Assembly: GCF_003342675.1 (NCBI RefSeq)
Contig: NZ_CP031148.1
Span: forward strand, 1,550,001 to 1,614,000
Direction of reading: 5' to 3'
Length of the DNA stretch: 64,000 nucleotides
Source: Haloplanus rubicundus
Lineage (GTDB): Archaea; Halobacteriota; Halobacteria; Halobacteriales; Haloferacaceae
Positions 47,676 to 57,262 of the stretch are shown piece after piece. Each line of letters opens with the position of its first letter. The first letter of the stretch is position 1. The position numbers and the translations under genes were made by a program. Under the pieces are notes generated by a model, which saw only the letters and a list, made by a program, of their open reading frames with translations, did not search any database and was not told the origin of the DNA.

Positions 47676-48782
47676 ATGTCACGCGACCGCGACGCCGCCG
47701 AGTCGTTCACGCTCGGTGCCGCACAGATCGAACCGGTCTATCACGACGCCGAGGCCACCCTCGACAAGACCTGCCGGTGGATCGAACGCGCCGGCGACCG
47801 GGGCGTCGACGTCCTCGTCTTCCCCGAGACGTACTTCCCCGGCTACCCCTACTGGCGACGGAGCACCTCCATCGCCCGCTGGACCGATCTGATGGTCGAC
47901 CTCGCGGACAACAGCCTCCACGTCGACGACGACGCCGTCTCGACCATCGGCGAGGCCGTCGCCGACGCCGACCTGCATCTCGTCCTCGGCACCAACGAGG
48001 TGGACGACCGACCGGGCAGCGGGACGCTCTACAACTCGCTGTTCTTTTTCGACCGCTCCGGCGACCTGGTGCGTCGCCACCGGAAACTCATGCCCACCCA
48101 CGACGAACGCGCCATCTGGGGTCGGGGCGACCCCGAACACCTCGCCGTCCACGACACCGACGTGGGCCGTCTCGGCGGCCTCGTCTGCTACGAGAACCAC
48201 ATGACGCTCTCGAAGGCAGCGCTCTGTGCGCAGGGCGAGGAGATTCACGCCGCCGTCTGGCCGGGCTTCTGGGAGCAACACGGCCACCCCGGCGACAAGA
48301 CCCGCGCCACCTCCGCCGAGGCCCGCGACACCTGCGACATCTACCCCGCCGTCCGCGAGTACGCCTTCGAGACGCAGTCCTTCGTCGTCTCCTGTTCGGC
48401 CTACATGAGCGAGGGCGTCCCCGACGGCTTCGAGGAGGGCGAAATCGGCTTCGGGGTCGGCAACGGGGGCAGCATGCTCGTCAACCCCGCCGGCATCGTG
48501 AAAGCCGGGCCGGCGATAGGCGAAGAGACGCTTCTGACCGCCGAGTTCGACCGCTCCGAGCGTCGCGCCACCAAGGCGTACTTCGACGCGATGGGCCACT
48601 ACGCCCGCTGGGACGCGGTGAATCTGGAGGTGAGCGACGGGCGTCTCGACCCGATCCACGACCACCACGGCGGGGGTGACCGGCCGCCCCTCTCGCCCGC
48701 CGCCGCCCAGTCGCTCGCCGAGGAGTACGACGTGGACGTGGAGACGGTCGAAGCCGTCGCGGAGGCCATCGAGGAGGGATAG
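47676..48782 (+). CDS. Nitrilase-type carbon-nitrogen hydrolase
   Basis: A 368-residue enzyme of the nitrilase superfamily with the catalytic triad Glu51 (FPETYFPGYPYW), Lys137 (HRKLMPTHDER) and Cys171 (GLVCYENHM). These surroundings are those of true nitrilases that turn nitriles into acid plus ammonia, rather than of amidases. Start chosen at ATG 47676; an in-frame GTG lies two codons upstream. Nitrogen release would fit with the formamidases of this genome, though the loci are 35 kb apart. Confidence 0.88.
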   Translation: MSRDRDAAESFTLGAAQIEPVYHDAEATLDKTCRWIERAGDRGVDVLVFPETYFPGYPYWRRSTSIARWTDLMVDLADNSLHVDDDAVSTIGEAVADADLHLVLGTNEVDDRPGSGTLYNSLFFFDRSGDLVRRHRKLMPTHDERAIWGRGDPEHLAVHDTDVGRLGGLVCYENHMTLSKAALCAQGEEIHAAVWPGFWEQHGHPGDKTRATSAEARDTCDIYPAVREYAFETQSFVVSCSAYMSEGVPDGFEEGEIGFGVGNGGSMLVNPAGIVKAGPAIGEETLLTAEFDRSERRATKAYFDAMGHYARWDAVNLEVSDGRLDPIHDHHGGGDRPPLSPAAAQSLAEEYDVDVETVEAVAEAIEEG

Positions 48783-48818
48783 CCACGTTTTTTCACCTCA
48801 CCCCACGCGTTCCACAGC

Positions 48819-49463
48819 ATGTTCGTTCTCGTCAACCTGAAGGCGTACCCCTGTGATCCGGTCGCCGTCGCCACGGCGGCCCGCGACGTGGCCGAGGCGA
48901 GCGGCGTCCGAATCGCCGTCGCGCCGCAGGCCGCCCACCTCGACGCCGTCGCCGAGACGGGCGTCGAGACGTGGGCCCAACACGTCGATCCGATCGCTCA
49001 CGGCAGCCACACCGGCCACACCCTCGCCGAGGCCGTCGCCGACGCGGGCGCGACGGGCACGCTTTGCAACCACTCCGAGCATCGCCTGACACTCGCGGAC
49101 GTCGACGGCGCCCTCGACGCCGCGGAGCGCACCGACCTGGAGACGGTCGTCTGTGCCAACAACCCCGATCAGGTCGCGGCGGCGGCCGCGCTCGGTCCCG
49201 ACGCCGTCGCGGTCGAACCCCCGGCGCTCATCGGCGGCGACGTGTCGGTCAGCACCGCCGACCCCGATATCGTGGAGGGTGCCGTCGCCGCTGCGGGCGC
49301 CGTCGACCCCGAGGTGGACGTCTACTGTGGCGCCGGCGTCTCGACCGGCGACGACCTCGCCGCGGCCGCCGACCTCGGCGCCGCGGGCGTCCTCCTCGCG
49401 AGCGGCGTCGCCAAGGCGGACGATCCGCGGGCGGCACTGGAAGACCTCGTCTCCGGGGTGTAG
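48819..49463 (+). CDS. tpiA: Triosephosphate isomerase, archaeal type
   Basis: A 214-residue TIM barrel, the short archaeal form. Catalytic Lys8 (NLKAY), His85 (CNHSEHR) and Glu133 (VEPPALIG) are in order, and the phosphate loop [11 protein letters not shown] is near residue 170. It interconverts glyceraldehyde 3-phosphate and dihydroxyacetone phosphate. Confidence 0.95.
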   Translation: MFVLVNLKAYPCDPVAVATAARDVAEASGVRIAVAPQAAHLDAVAETGVETWAQHVDPIAHGSHTGHTLAEAVADAGATGTLCNHSEHRLTLADVDGALDAAERTDLETVVCANNPDQVAAAAALGPDAVAVEPPALIGGDVSVSTADPDIVEGAVAAAGAVDPEVDVYCGAGVSTGDDLAAAADLGAAGVLLASGVAKADDPRAALEDLVSGV

Positions 49464-49487
49464 GATAGCGACGCCCCTCTCGGGCGT

Positions 49488-51473
49488 CTAGAGGATTTCC
49501 GCGTCGGTCCGCGAGGTCGGATCGTCGCTCCCGCTCCCGCTCTCGCTCCCCGACGACATCTGCTGGCGCGTCGCGTCGTCCGCCGACGCCGGCGCGCCGC
49601 CGCTCTCCTCGACCAGCACCGCGTCCTCGTCGACGAAGCCGTCGTCGCCGACCACGTCGTCGTCGACGACTTCCACCTCGTCGCGTTCGTCGGCCGCGCG
49701 CACGTCCGTCGCTTCGGCCGCAAGCGTCTCCCCGTCGACGAACGCCCGCTCCACGTCCCGGACCGCCTCGTCGAGTGCGTCGCCGTCGAGGTGGCCGTCG
49801 AACGCCTCGGCCACCCGATCCGGCAGCGCGTACCGATACTGGTCCTCCTCGACGTGTTCGACGAAGCCGGCCGTTCGGAGCGGTCGATTTCGCCCGTACG
49901 CCATCGGCCCCTCCGGCGTCCCGCCCGCGGCGACGTGGGCGTCGACCGGGTCGGCCGGTCCCTCCGTGCGGTAGTGCGCGAGCATCCGCCGCGAGAGGTC
50001 GGGCAGGCCGTCGATTTCGGCCCGAAGCCGGGCGACGACCGCCTCGCGCGTGCCGGGTTCGGGGCCGTCGGGCGTGGACGCCGTTCCGTCCGGCTTCTCC
50101 TCCGACTCGACCGACGTCGACGGCTCCTCGTCCGCGGCCTCGCCGCCGAACGTCACTTCAGTCTGCGCGTTCGAGGCGTCGGGGGTGGCGTCCCCGTCCT
50201 TCTCCTCGGCGCCGTCGCCTCCCCCCACCGCCCCGGGCGTCGGCCACTCGTTCGGCTCGATGGCCGGGTGGTCGTCGGCGTCGTCCGTCGTCGCCTCGGC
50301 CGGATCCGCCTCGCTCGTCTCGTCGTCGGGTTCGTACTCGTGTAGTTCGGCCTGATCGTCCACCACCGTCCCCGCGCGGGCGAGGTTGCGACCCTCGCCG
50401 CCGCGGTACGGCGCCTCCGCCTTCTGCAGCATCGCCTGCGCGAACCGGTCGGCCATCCGCGAGAGGTCGCGGGCCTCCTCCAGTTCCGCCTCCAGTTCCC
50501 GGATGCGCTGTTCTTTCTTCTCCACCTCCTGTCGGAGGTCCGCGAGTTCGCTCTCACGGCGCTCCTGTTCGTCGCTGATCTCGCGGAGATCCGAGACCAG
50601 GTCGTCGCTGATCGATTTGAGCTCCGGGCGCTCGAAGTCGTCGAGGCCGGGCGTCGCCCCCGCGTCGAAGGTGCGCTTGCGGTGGAACTGCACCCGGCGC
50701 ACCGACTCGCTCCAGTCGGTCATCAGGAACGCCTCGCCGTCGCCGAGGTCCTCGACGGCGCTCGCGTGTTCGGCGTCGATGATCCGACTCACGACGTTCG
50801 TGTCGTTGTTCCACGTCAGACGGTGCCACACCAGCCAGTCACACTGCGTGATGAAGTCCTTCTTCACGTCGGCGGGACGCTGGCTGATGCCGACGATGCC
50901 GAGGCCGTGTTTCCGGCCCCGTTTGCCGATCTTGATCAGCATCTTCCCCGTCTCGTCGAGGCCGCCGCCCTCCGGAATGTACTCGTGGACCTCCTCGACG
51001 AGCATCAGGAAGGGCTTTTTCAGCTTCTTCTCTTTCGCGAACAGGTGGCGGGCGACCGACAGCAGGAGCTCCTTCGCTTCGTCGTCGTCGAGGTAGCCCG
51101 ACACGTCGAGGATGATGGGGACGTTCCCCTCCAGCGCCAGCGACGCGATTTTCTCCGCGTGCTCCGGGCTGACCTGGATGTCACACTCGTCGTCGGCGCC
51201 GGCGTGTAGGAGTTCGAACTCCTCCTTGAGGCCGTAGTACTCGCCGTCCGTGTCGACCACGAGGACCGGGAAGTTGTTCGCCAGCAGGTTCTCCACGAGC
51301 ACCGACGCGGTGTTGGACTTCCCCGACCCCGACTTCCCCGTGACGAACCCCCGGCCGGTGAGCAGTTCCACGACCGGGAGCGAGACCGGCGTCCCCGGGT
51401 CGGCGCCGGCGTCGCCGCCGGGACCGTCGCTCACGTCCGCGACCGTGATGGTTTCCGTCTCCGTGTCCGTCAT
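49488..51473 (-). CDS. HerA/DUF87-type P-loop ATPase with long acidic tail
   Basis: A 661-residue protein. The N-terminal ATPase has Walker A GKSGSGKS (46-53), VVDTDGEYYGL, Walker B LMLVEEVHEYIPEGGG, and QRPADVKKDF (sensor region), as in HerA-like DNA-translocating ATPases. A coiled coil (about 300-345) follows, then a long acidic low-complexity part and a winged-helix-like block (LSRRMLAHYRTEG ... YGRNRPLRTAGFVEHV). No NurA nuclease is adjacent. Likely a DNA-processing or conjugation-type ATPase; partner unknown. Confidence 0.87.
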   Translation of the reverse strand: MTDTETETITVADVSDGPGGDAGADPGTPVSLPVVELLTGRGFVTGKSGSGKSNTASVLVENLLANNFPVLVVDTDGEYYGLKEEFELLHAGADDECDIQVSPEHAEKIASLALEGNVPIILDVSGYLDDDEAKELLLSVARHLFAKEKKLKKPFLMLVEEVHEYIPEGGGLDETGKMLIKIGKRGRKHGLGIVGISQRPADVKKDFITQCDWLVWHRLTWNNDTNVVSRIIDAEHASAVEDLGDGEAFLMTDWSESVRRVQFHRKRTFDAGATPGLDDFERPELKSISDDLVSDLREISDEQERRESELADLRQEVEKKEQRIRELEAELEEARDLSRMADRFAQAMLQKAEAPYRGGEGRNLARAGTVVDDQAELHEYEPDDETSEADPAEATTDDADDHPAIEPNEWPTPGAVGGGDGAEEKDGDATPDASNAQTEVTFGGEAADEEPSTSVESEEKPDGTASTPDGPEPGTREAVVARLRAEIDGLPDLSRRMLAHYRTEGPADPVDAHVAAGGTPEGPMAYGRNRPLRTAGFVEHVEEDQYRYALPDRVAEAFDGHLDGDALDEAVRDVERAFVDGETLAAEATDVRAADERDEVEVVDDDVVGDDGFVDEDAVLVEESGGAPASADDATRQQMSSGSESGSGSDDPTSRTDAEIL

Positions 51474-51523
51474 CGGTCTCCGAGAGACGCCCGTTCCCCA
51501 TAGTTCCGCGTCAGACGGGCGTC

Positions 51524-52780
51524 CTACTCCAGCCCGTCGAAGTCCGTCAGCGACGACTGGCCGTCCGTCGTCGACCGGTCGGGCGTCGGCTCCACCGCCT
51601 CGTCGTCGTCCCACCCGTCCAGTCGCGCCTGTTCGGCCGCCCCGAACTGCAGGTTCGACACCCGGACGCCGAGTTTTCTGATCTCGTCGCCCGCGAACTC
51701 CGCGAGGAGGTCGCCGGCCACCTCCCGGACCAGATCGGCGTCGGCCACGGGGCCGGGGAGCGAGCGCTCGCGCGTGTACACGTCGTACGGCGGGGTCACC
51801 GCCTTGATGCCGATGGTGCGATACAGCGCGCCCTTCCCCTCGGCCCGTTCGGCCACGTCAGCCGCCAGTCCCGCGACCGTCTCGCGCTGTCTCCCCGCGT
51901 CGGCCGTCGCTTCCGTGAACGCCGACTCCCGGGAGAGGCTCTTGGGGCGGCCCGTCGGCGTCACCGCCCGGTCGTCGTTTCCGCGCGCCCGGTCGTAGAG
52001 CGTCCGCCCGCGCTCGCCGAACCGTTCGCGGATCGCCGTGGGGTCCGCGGCCGCGAGGTCACCCGCCGTCTCGACGCCCATCTCGCCGAGTTTCCGCGCC
52101 GTCACCGGGCCGACGCCGTGGACCGCCTCGACCGGCAGGGGGTCGAAGAAGTCGCGCACCCCGCCCGGCTCCACGACCACGAGGCCGTCCGGCTTGTCGT
52201 GGTCGCTCGCCACCTTCGCGGCGCTCATCGTGGGTGCGACGCCGACGCTCGCCGGCACGCCCACCTCGCGGGCGATGCGCTCCTTGACGTGGCGGGCGTA
52301 CCCTTCAGCGAGCGGTCGGCCGTCCACCACCTCCCACGCCGTCCGCTCGGTCACGTCGAGGTACGCCTCGTCGACGCTCACCTCGCGCACGCGGTCCGCA
52401 CACTCGTGGAGGATCGCCTTGATCTCCCCCGCCACCTCGCGGTAGTACTCCAGGTCGACCGGCCGGTAGTGCCCCGCATCCGCGGGGTCGAGGGTGGGGT
52501 CCTCGCGGGCGACCGCCTTTCGGGGCAGCAACTCCAGCGCCTGCGAGACGGGCTGGGCGCTCTCCACTCCGTAGGCGCGTGCCTCGTAGCTCGCGGTGGC
52601 GACGGCGCCGTGGGGCTCGCCGGATTCGTAGCCCATGCCGACGACGACCGGCTCGCCCCGCAGTTCGGACTCCCGAAGCCGCTCGCAACTGGCGTAGAAA
52701 CAGTCCATATCGACGTGACAGACGATGCGGGGGTCGTCGCCGTCGTCCGCGCCGGGGAGCGTCCCGCCCTCGTCGACCAT
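51524..52780 (-). CDS. dinB: DNA polymerase IV (Y-family, DinB)
   Basis: A 418-residue translesion polymerase. The catalytic metals bind HVDMDCFYASCE (Asp24/Asp26) and SVDEAYLD. GVAPTMSAAKVASDHDKPDG and HGVGPVTARKLGEMG follow in the palm and thumb. The little-finger domain is at about 250-370. The C-terminus ends QSSLTDF (408-414), a PCNA-interacting PIP box. Confidence 0.95.
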   Translation of the reverse strand: MVDEGGTLPGADDGDDPRIVCHVDMDCFYASCERLRESELRGEPVVVGMGYESGEPHGAVATASYEARAYGVESAQPVSQALELLPRKAVAREDPTLDPADAGHYRPVDLEYYREVAGEIKAILHECADRVREVSVDEAYLDVTERTAWEVVDGRPLAEGYARHVKERIAREVGVPASVGVAPTMSAAKVASDHDKPDGLVVVEPGGVRDFFDPLPVEAVHGVGPVTARKLGEMGVETAGDLAAADPTAIRERFGERGRTLYDRARGNDDRAVTPTGRPKSLSRESAFTEATADAGRQRETVAGLAADVAERAEGKGALYRTIGIKAVTPPYDVYTRERSLPGPVADADLVREVAGDLLAEFAGDEIRKLGVRVSNLQFGAAEQARLDGWDDDEAVEPTPDRSTTDGQSSLTDFDGLE

Positions 52781-52816
52781 AGGATGGGTAGCGCGCCGAC
52801 GGCCCTCAAGATTCCG

Positions 52817-53245
52817 TTATTTGAGGCGCTCCTGCAGGAAGGAGGGGTGCGTGGCGGTCACGCCGTCGATGTCGAGGATGTCGTCGTTGATCACGTTGCC
52901 GAGGGCGTCGCCGTCGGGTGCCCGGACTTCCGCCATCAGCATGTGGTCGCCGGAGGAGGTGTAGAGGGTTTCGACGGCGTCCATCCCCTTCAGCGCGCGG
53001 GTGACCTCGACGTAGCGCTCGCTCTCGACTTCGATGCCGACGATGGCGATGGACTGCCCCGAGAGTTTCTTCGGGTCCACCTCCGCGGTGTAGCCGACGA
53101 TGACACCCTCCTCCTCCATCTGCTGAATGTACTTTCGGACCGTCGGCTTCGAGACGCCGGCCCGGTCGGCGATCTCCCCGTAGGACGCCTGTGCGTCCTC
53201 CTCGAGGACGGAGAGAATCCGACGTTCCGTATCGAGCGTACTCAT
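52817..53245 (-). CDS. Lrp/AsnC family transcription regulator
   Basis: A 142-residue protein. N-terminal winged HTH (LDTERRILSVLEEDAQASYGEIADRAGVSKPTVRKYIQQM) and C-terminal RAM/AsnC domain (SIAIVGIEVESERYVEVTRAL ... GDHMLMAEVRAPD). It senses amino acids or related ligands as an oligomer. It lies 50 bases downstream of korB on the same strand and may regulate that operon, which links amino-acid and 2-oxoacid metabolism. Confidence 0.93.
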   Translation of the reverse strand: MSTLDTERRILSVLEEDAQASYGEIADRAGVSKPTVRKYIQQMEEEGVIVGYTAEVDPKKLSGQSIAIVGIEVESERYVEVTRALKGMDAVETLYTSSGDHMLMAEVRAPDGDALGNVINDDILDIDGVTATHPSFLQERLK

Positions 53246-53295
53246 ACCTACCCGTTTCGGTCCACGGAAAAAATATGTTGCGAAGAAGAAAACCG

Positions 53296-54234
53296 CTACT
53301 TGTGCCGGTCGAGCAGCATGTCGTGGGTCCGCTCCCACTCGTAGTCGTCGTCGAAGTACCGCTCCGCGAGCGGTTCCTCGGGCATCTCGCCGATGGCCTG
53401 TTTCTCCTCGGAGTAGGAGGGCCGGTCGCTGTCGACGTAGAACCGACCGGTCAGGACCTCGCCCTCGTAGAGGCCCCGCTCGGCCTCGCTGGCCATCTCC
53501 TGGGCCGCCGCCTTGTCCGTCGGATCGTGCTCGTAGTCCTCCGAGTCGTTGATGTCGATGTAGGGGACGTACTGGCGGGCGTCCTTGTTCCAGGTCGGAC
53601 ACTGGGTCAGGAAGTCGACGTGAGCGAAGCCGTCGTGTTGCATCGCCTCGACGAGGATCTCCTTCGCCTGGTTGGGGTTGACCGCCGCCGTCCGGGCGAC
53701 GTAGGAGGCGCCGGACGTGAGCGCGAGCGAGAGCGGCCGGATGGGGTCCTTGGCGCTCCCGTGGGGCTGGGTCTTCGACTTGTGACCCTTCGGCGACGTG
53801 GGCGAGGTCTGCCCCTTCGTCAGGCCGAAGATTTCGTTGTCGAAGACGATGTAGGTCATGTCGTGGTTCTCGCGGGCGGTGTGCATGAAGTGGTTCCCGC
53901 CGATGCCGTAGCCGTCGCCGTCGCCGCCGGCCGCGATGACCTCGAGTTCGGGGTTGGCGAGTTTGGCCGCGCGGGCGATGGGGAGCGACCGACCGTGGAT
54001 CGAGTGGTAGCCGTAACACTCGAAGTAGCTGTTCAGCTTGCCCGAACAGCCGATGCCGGTGACCAGCAACACCTCGTCGGGGTTGCGGCCGATCTCCGGC
54101 ATCGCCTGTTTCAGCGCCTTCAGGACGCCGAAGTCGCCACAGCCCGGACACCACGTCGCCTGCGGTTCCAGGGTGGGCGTGAACTCTTCGCGGTCGATCT
54201 CCCGTTCCTCACCGATGGCTGAGAATGCACTCAT
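53296..54234 (-). CDS. korB: 2-oxoacid:ferredoxin oxidoreductase, beta subunit
   Basis: A 312-residue thiamine-diphosphate subunit. TWCPGCGDFGVLKAL and TGIGCSGKLNSY carry cluster-type cysteines; GDGDGYGIGGNHFMHTARENHDMTYIVFDNEIFGLTKGQ holds the ThDP/Mg motif. This is the KorB/PorB of the haloarchaeal two-subunit enzyme, most likely 2-oxoglutarate:ferredoxin oxidoreductase of the TCA cycle. ATG 54234 lies one base after the korA stop; an in-frame GTG 54243 overlapping korA is the alternative. Confidence 0.93.
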   Translation of the reverse strand: MSAFSAIGEEREIDREEFTPTLEPQATWCPGCGDFGVLKALKQAMPEIGRNPDEVLLVTGIGCSGKLNSYFECYGYHSIHGRSLPIARAAKLANPELEVIAAGGDGDGYGIGGNHFMHTARENHDMTYIVFDNEIFGLTKGQTSPTSPKGHKSKTQPHGSAKDPIRPLSLALTSGASYVARTAAVNPNQAKEILVEAMQHDGFAHVDFLTQCPTWNKDARQYVPYIDINDSEDYEHDPTDKAAAQEMASEAERGLYEGEVLTGRFYVDSDRPSYSEEKQAIGEMPEEPLAERYFDDDYEWERTHDMLLDRHK

Positions 54235-54235
54235 G

Positions 54236-56122
54236 TTAGTCACCTGCCGCTGGGACGTAGGTCGTCTGCTGTTCGGGCACGTCCTGGCCCTCGATGCTGG
54301 CCTCGAACCCCGCGACGATTTCGGCGGGTTCGAACGGTTCGCCGTTGTATTTCAGGAGGCTCGACAGCTTCTCGCCGAACCGGCCGAGCTCCTTCTGCGT
54401 GAGGCCGCGGAACTGTCCCGAGGAGTTCATCTCGACCACCAGCGCCTCGTCGACGCTCTCTAAGAACTCGGTCATCTCCTCGACCGGGTACGGCATCATG
54501 TCGCTGACGCCGATGCCTTTCACCGAGTGGCCGGCGTCGTTGAGGCGGTCGACCGCCTCCGCGACGGTCCCCTGCTGGCTCCCGAAGGTGATCAGGCCGT
54601 AGTCGGCCTCCTCGGGACCCATGTGGGTCTGGGTGCCCTGGTCGTCGAGGAACTCGCGGATGGCGTCGAGCTTCGACGCCCGACGCTCGACCTGCGTGAC
54701 GCGGTTGGTCGGGTCCTCGTCGATGTGGCCGGCCTGGTTGTGTTCGTTGCCGGTCACGAGGAAGTGCCCGCCCTTCTGACCCGGGATGGATCGCGGGCTG
54801 ACGCCGTCCTCGGCGTCGTAGCGGTAGCGGTAGAACTTCCCGCCGGGACCGTGAGGGGCCTCTTCCAGTTCAGCCTCGGTCGTGACGGCGCCGAGTTCGG
54901 GGTTGGGCTCGCGGTCGAAGTGGCTCGCGGGCACGTTCATCAGTTCACCGCCGATCTTCTGGTCGTACAGCAGGATGGCGGGGATGTTGTAGCCGTAGGC
55001 GAGCTGGAAGGCGAGTCGGGACTGCTCGTACGCCTCGGCGACCGTCCCCGGCGCCAGCACGACGCGGTTCGAGTCGCCCTGACTCGTATAGAGGACGTGT
55101 TCGAGGTCGGCCTGTTCGGGCTTGGTCGGCAGGCCCGTGGAGGGGCCGGCACGCATCGCCTCGACGAGGACGACGGGCGTCTCGGACATCTCCGCGAGAC
55201 CGAGCGGCTCGGACATGAGCGCGAACCCGCCACCTGAGGAGCCGGACATCGCCTTGACGCCGGCGTGGGAGGCGCCGAGCGCGAGCGCCGCGGCGGCGAT
55301 TTCGTCCTCCACCTGCTCGGAGATGCCGCCCACCTCGGGCAGCGCCTGGGACATGATGGTGAACACCTCGGTCCACGGCGTCATCGGGTAGCCGGCGATG
55401 AACCGACAGCCCTCGTCGATGGCGCCGTAGGCGATGGTGTCGCTGCCCGACAGGAGCACCTGTTCCTCGTCGTGGGTGCCCTCGGGCACCCGGAGGTCGT
55501 GGGTGAACTCGAACTCCTCGGTCACCATGTCGTGGGTGTAGTGGAGGATCTCCTTGTTGGGTTCGAGGATGTCCTCGGGCATCGACTCGGCCATCAGTTC
55601 CTCGAAGTACTGGAGGTCGATCCCCAGCAACGCGGCCGTCGCGCCGACGCCCGCCGTATTTCGCATGACCTCACGCCCGTGGTCGCGGGCGATTTCGCGG
55701 AGGTTGAGCGGGTAGACGTGCCAGTCGTTCTCCTCGACTCGCTCCTCGAAGTCCGGGATGTCGTCGGCGTCCAGCAGGCCGGTGTCGTAGACGATGACGC
55801 CGCCCTCGTTGAGTTCGTCGAGGTTCTCCGCCAGCGGTTTCACTTCCTCGTCGCCGTAGTAGGCGCCCTCCTTCGGGTTCCGGGCGAAGGAGTCGCCGAG
55901 CGCGAGCAGGCAGTTGTAGCCGTCGCCGCGGGATCGGACCGGCTCCGAGTCGGCCCGTACCTCGGTGTAGGTGTGACCGCCGCGAATCCGCGACGGATAG
56001 TGTCGATGCGTAAAGACGTGAAGGCCCGCGCGCATCAGGGCCTTGGCGAAGTTCTGGCTGGTCGACGCGATACCGTCGCCGGAGCCACCAGCAATTCGCC
56101 ACATGAGCTCGTGGTCAGTCAT
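54236..56122 (-). CDS. korA: 2-oxoacid:ferredoxin oxidoreductase, fused gamma-alpha subunit
   Basis: A 628-residue protein. The gamma domain (1-190) starts MWRIAGGSGDGIASTSQNFAKAL; then comes the pyrimidine-binding alpha part (about 215-430) with GSDTIAYGAIDEGCRFIAGYPMTPWTE, and domain II/III from about 520 (LITFGSQQGTVAEAVDRL). It pairs with korB downstream. It decarboxylates 2-oxoglutarate (or pyruvate) with ferredoxin reduction. A TATA-like GTATAGC lies upstream in the 230-base gap. Confidence 0.93.
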   Translation of the reverse strand: MTDHELMWRIAGGSGDGIASTSQNFAKALMRAGLHVFTHRHYPSRIRGGHTYTEVRADSEPVRSRGDGYNCLLALGDSFARNPKEGAYYGDEEVKPLAENLDELNEGGVIVYDTGLLDADDIPDFEERVEENDWHVYPLNLREIARDHGREVMRNTAGVGATAALLGIDLQYFEELMAESMPEDILEPNKEILHYTHDMVTEEFEFTHDLRVPEGTHDEEQVLLSGSDTIAYGAIDEGCRFIAGYPMTPWTEVFTIMSQALPEVGGISEQVEDEIAAAALALGASHAGVKAMSGSSGGGFALMSEPLGLAEMSETPVVLVEAMRAGPSTGLPTKPEQADLEHVLYTSQGDSNRVVLAPGTVAEAYEQSRLAFQLAYGYNIPAILLYDQKIGGELMNVPASHFDREPNPELGAVTTEAELEEAPHGPGGKFYRYRYDAEDGVSPRSIPGQKGGHFLVTGNEHNQAGHIDEDPTNRVTQVERRASKLDAIREFLDDQGTQTHMGPEEADYGLITFGSQQGTVAEAVDRLNDAGHSVKGIGVSDMMPYPVEEMTEFLESVDEALVVEMNSSGQFRGLTQKELGRFGEKLSSLLKYNGEPFEPAEIVAGFEASIEGQDVPEQQTTYVPAAGD

Positions 56123-56221
56123 ATTTACTTCACGGCCCTCGGGGGGCCACTATCGACACGATTGACCACGGTTCGACTAAAGCCTTTGCTATACGTTACC
56201 AAGCAAAAATGATGTAAGACT

Positions 56222-56233
56222 CCCGATTTCGGG
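56222..56233. repeat. Small hairpin CCCGA-TT-TCGGG
   Basis: Perfect 5-base stem with TT loop, in the 231-base gap between the DICT gene and korA. Confidence 0.3.
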
Positions 56234-56262
56234 GGTCTGGGTCCCTGAACGCGTGGGCGGTT

Positions 56263-56280
56263 CCCGTCGATTTCGACGGG
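56263..56280. terminator. Hairpin CCCGTCGA-TT-TCGACGGG
   Basis: Perfect 8-base stem with TT loop, in the same gap and with the same loop as the smaller hairpin at 56222. It lies after the stop of the minus-strand DICT gene. Possible 3'-end structure; the role is not proved. Confidence 0.35.
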
Positions 56281-56352
56281 GACGACGATCCGTCTCAGAG
56301 GAATTGTCGGGCGTCTGTAGCGATTCTCGCCGGACAGTTACGATACCCCCTC

Positions 56353-57117
56353 TCAGAACGACCGGTCGAGGTAACGATTCGCCCGCGCCACCGTCTCCCG
56401 GTCGTACGTCCAGAACCCCCGCCAGCGGTTCGGCTCCTGCTGGTGGGCGATCAGCGCCGCCCCCGATCCATCCGGCGGTTTGAACACCACACACCACGAG
56501 TTCCGGTACTCGTCGCTAGTGCCGGTGTGGACCGTCGCGTCGAGGCCCCGTGGCACCCCGTCCGGCACGCCGTAGACGTGCACGTCGACCGTCCGTCCCG
56601 CGAGCCGTTCGTACACCTTCTTCGTCCCGAGTTCGTCTTCGAGTCGCGAGAGCCGCTGGAACGTCGAGCGGAGCGTCCCCGCTCCCGCCTCGTACGCTCG
56701 TCGTTCGATGTGCCGCGAGACGAGAATGAGCAGGAGCTTCTCCTTGTTGGACGCCGGATACCCCCGCAGGTCGAACAGCGTCTCGTCCATCCCTTTGAGC
56801 ACGTCGGGCACGTCGCTGTCGAAGCCCTTGGTCCCCGTCTTGAACCGGTCGGCGTTCACGAGCAGGAACGACCGCATCAGTTCGCGGAGCGACGAGACGG
56901 CCGTCACCTGACCGTCCTTACGGAGGGCGACGATGTCGTCGTCGTTCTGCGGGAGCGACCGCTCGACCAGGTCGACCGACTGCATACTGAACGCGTCCGC
57001 GAGCAACTCCTGTACCGGCTCCGGATGTGTCCGATTGATCGTGACGAGCGACACGTCGTGGCGACTCGCCGCCTGAAAGAACTCCGTGATATCCGAGGGG
57101 CTGGCGTCGGCGGCCAT
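56353..57117 (-). CDS. DICT sensory-domain protein
   Basis: A 254-residue soluble protein. The core with LVTINRTHPEPVQELLADAF near the start, and GTKKVYERLAGRTVDVHVYGVPD, GTSDEYRNSWCVVFKPPDGSGAALIAHQQEPNRWRGFWTYDRETV in the second half, match the DICT domain, thought to be a light/ligand sensor in signalling. Here it stands without kinase or cyclase domains. A 78-base palindromic repeat lies upstream, next to the aroC stop. Confidence 0.8.
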   Translation of the reverse strand: MAADASPSDITEFFQAASRHDVSLVTINRTHPEPVQELLADAFSMQSVDLVERSLPQNDDDIVALRKDGQVTAVSSLRELMRSFLLVNADRFKTGTKGFDSDVPDVLKGMDETLFDLRGYPASNKEKLLLILVSRHIERRAYEAGAGTLRSTFQRLSRLEDELGTKKVYERLAGRTVDVHVYGVPDGVPRGLDATVHTGTSDEYRNSWCVVFKPPDGSGAALIAHQQEPNRWRGFWTYDRETVARANRYLDRSF

Positions 57118-57184
57118 CTATCCGAACGGCGGACTGTGGCGATATATACCTCAGGGACCGGTTATCAGCGCTGAAAGCGCCCTA

Positions 57185-57262
57185 TACTGTCGGCTGTAAG
57201 GCAATCAAGAGATCGGTCACCTCGGTGTGACTGGTCTCTTGAAACAGCTACAGCCGACAGTA
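57185..57262. repeat. 78-base palindromic repeat, copy 3 (TA-flanked MITE-like)
   Basis: Arms TACTGTCGGCTGTAA and CTACAGCCGACAGTA with GGCAATC on the left and GAAACAG on the right, in the same interior orientation as copy 2. The inner stem CAAGAGATCGGTCAC/GTGTGACTGGTCTCTTG pairs with two mismatches and is unlike the stems of copies 1 and 2. Its right edge touches the stop codon TAA (57263-57265) of aroC. Confidence 0.85.
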
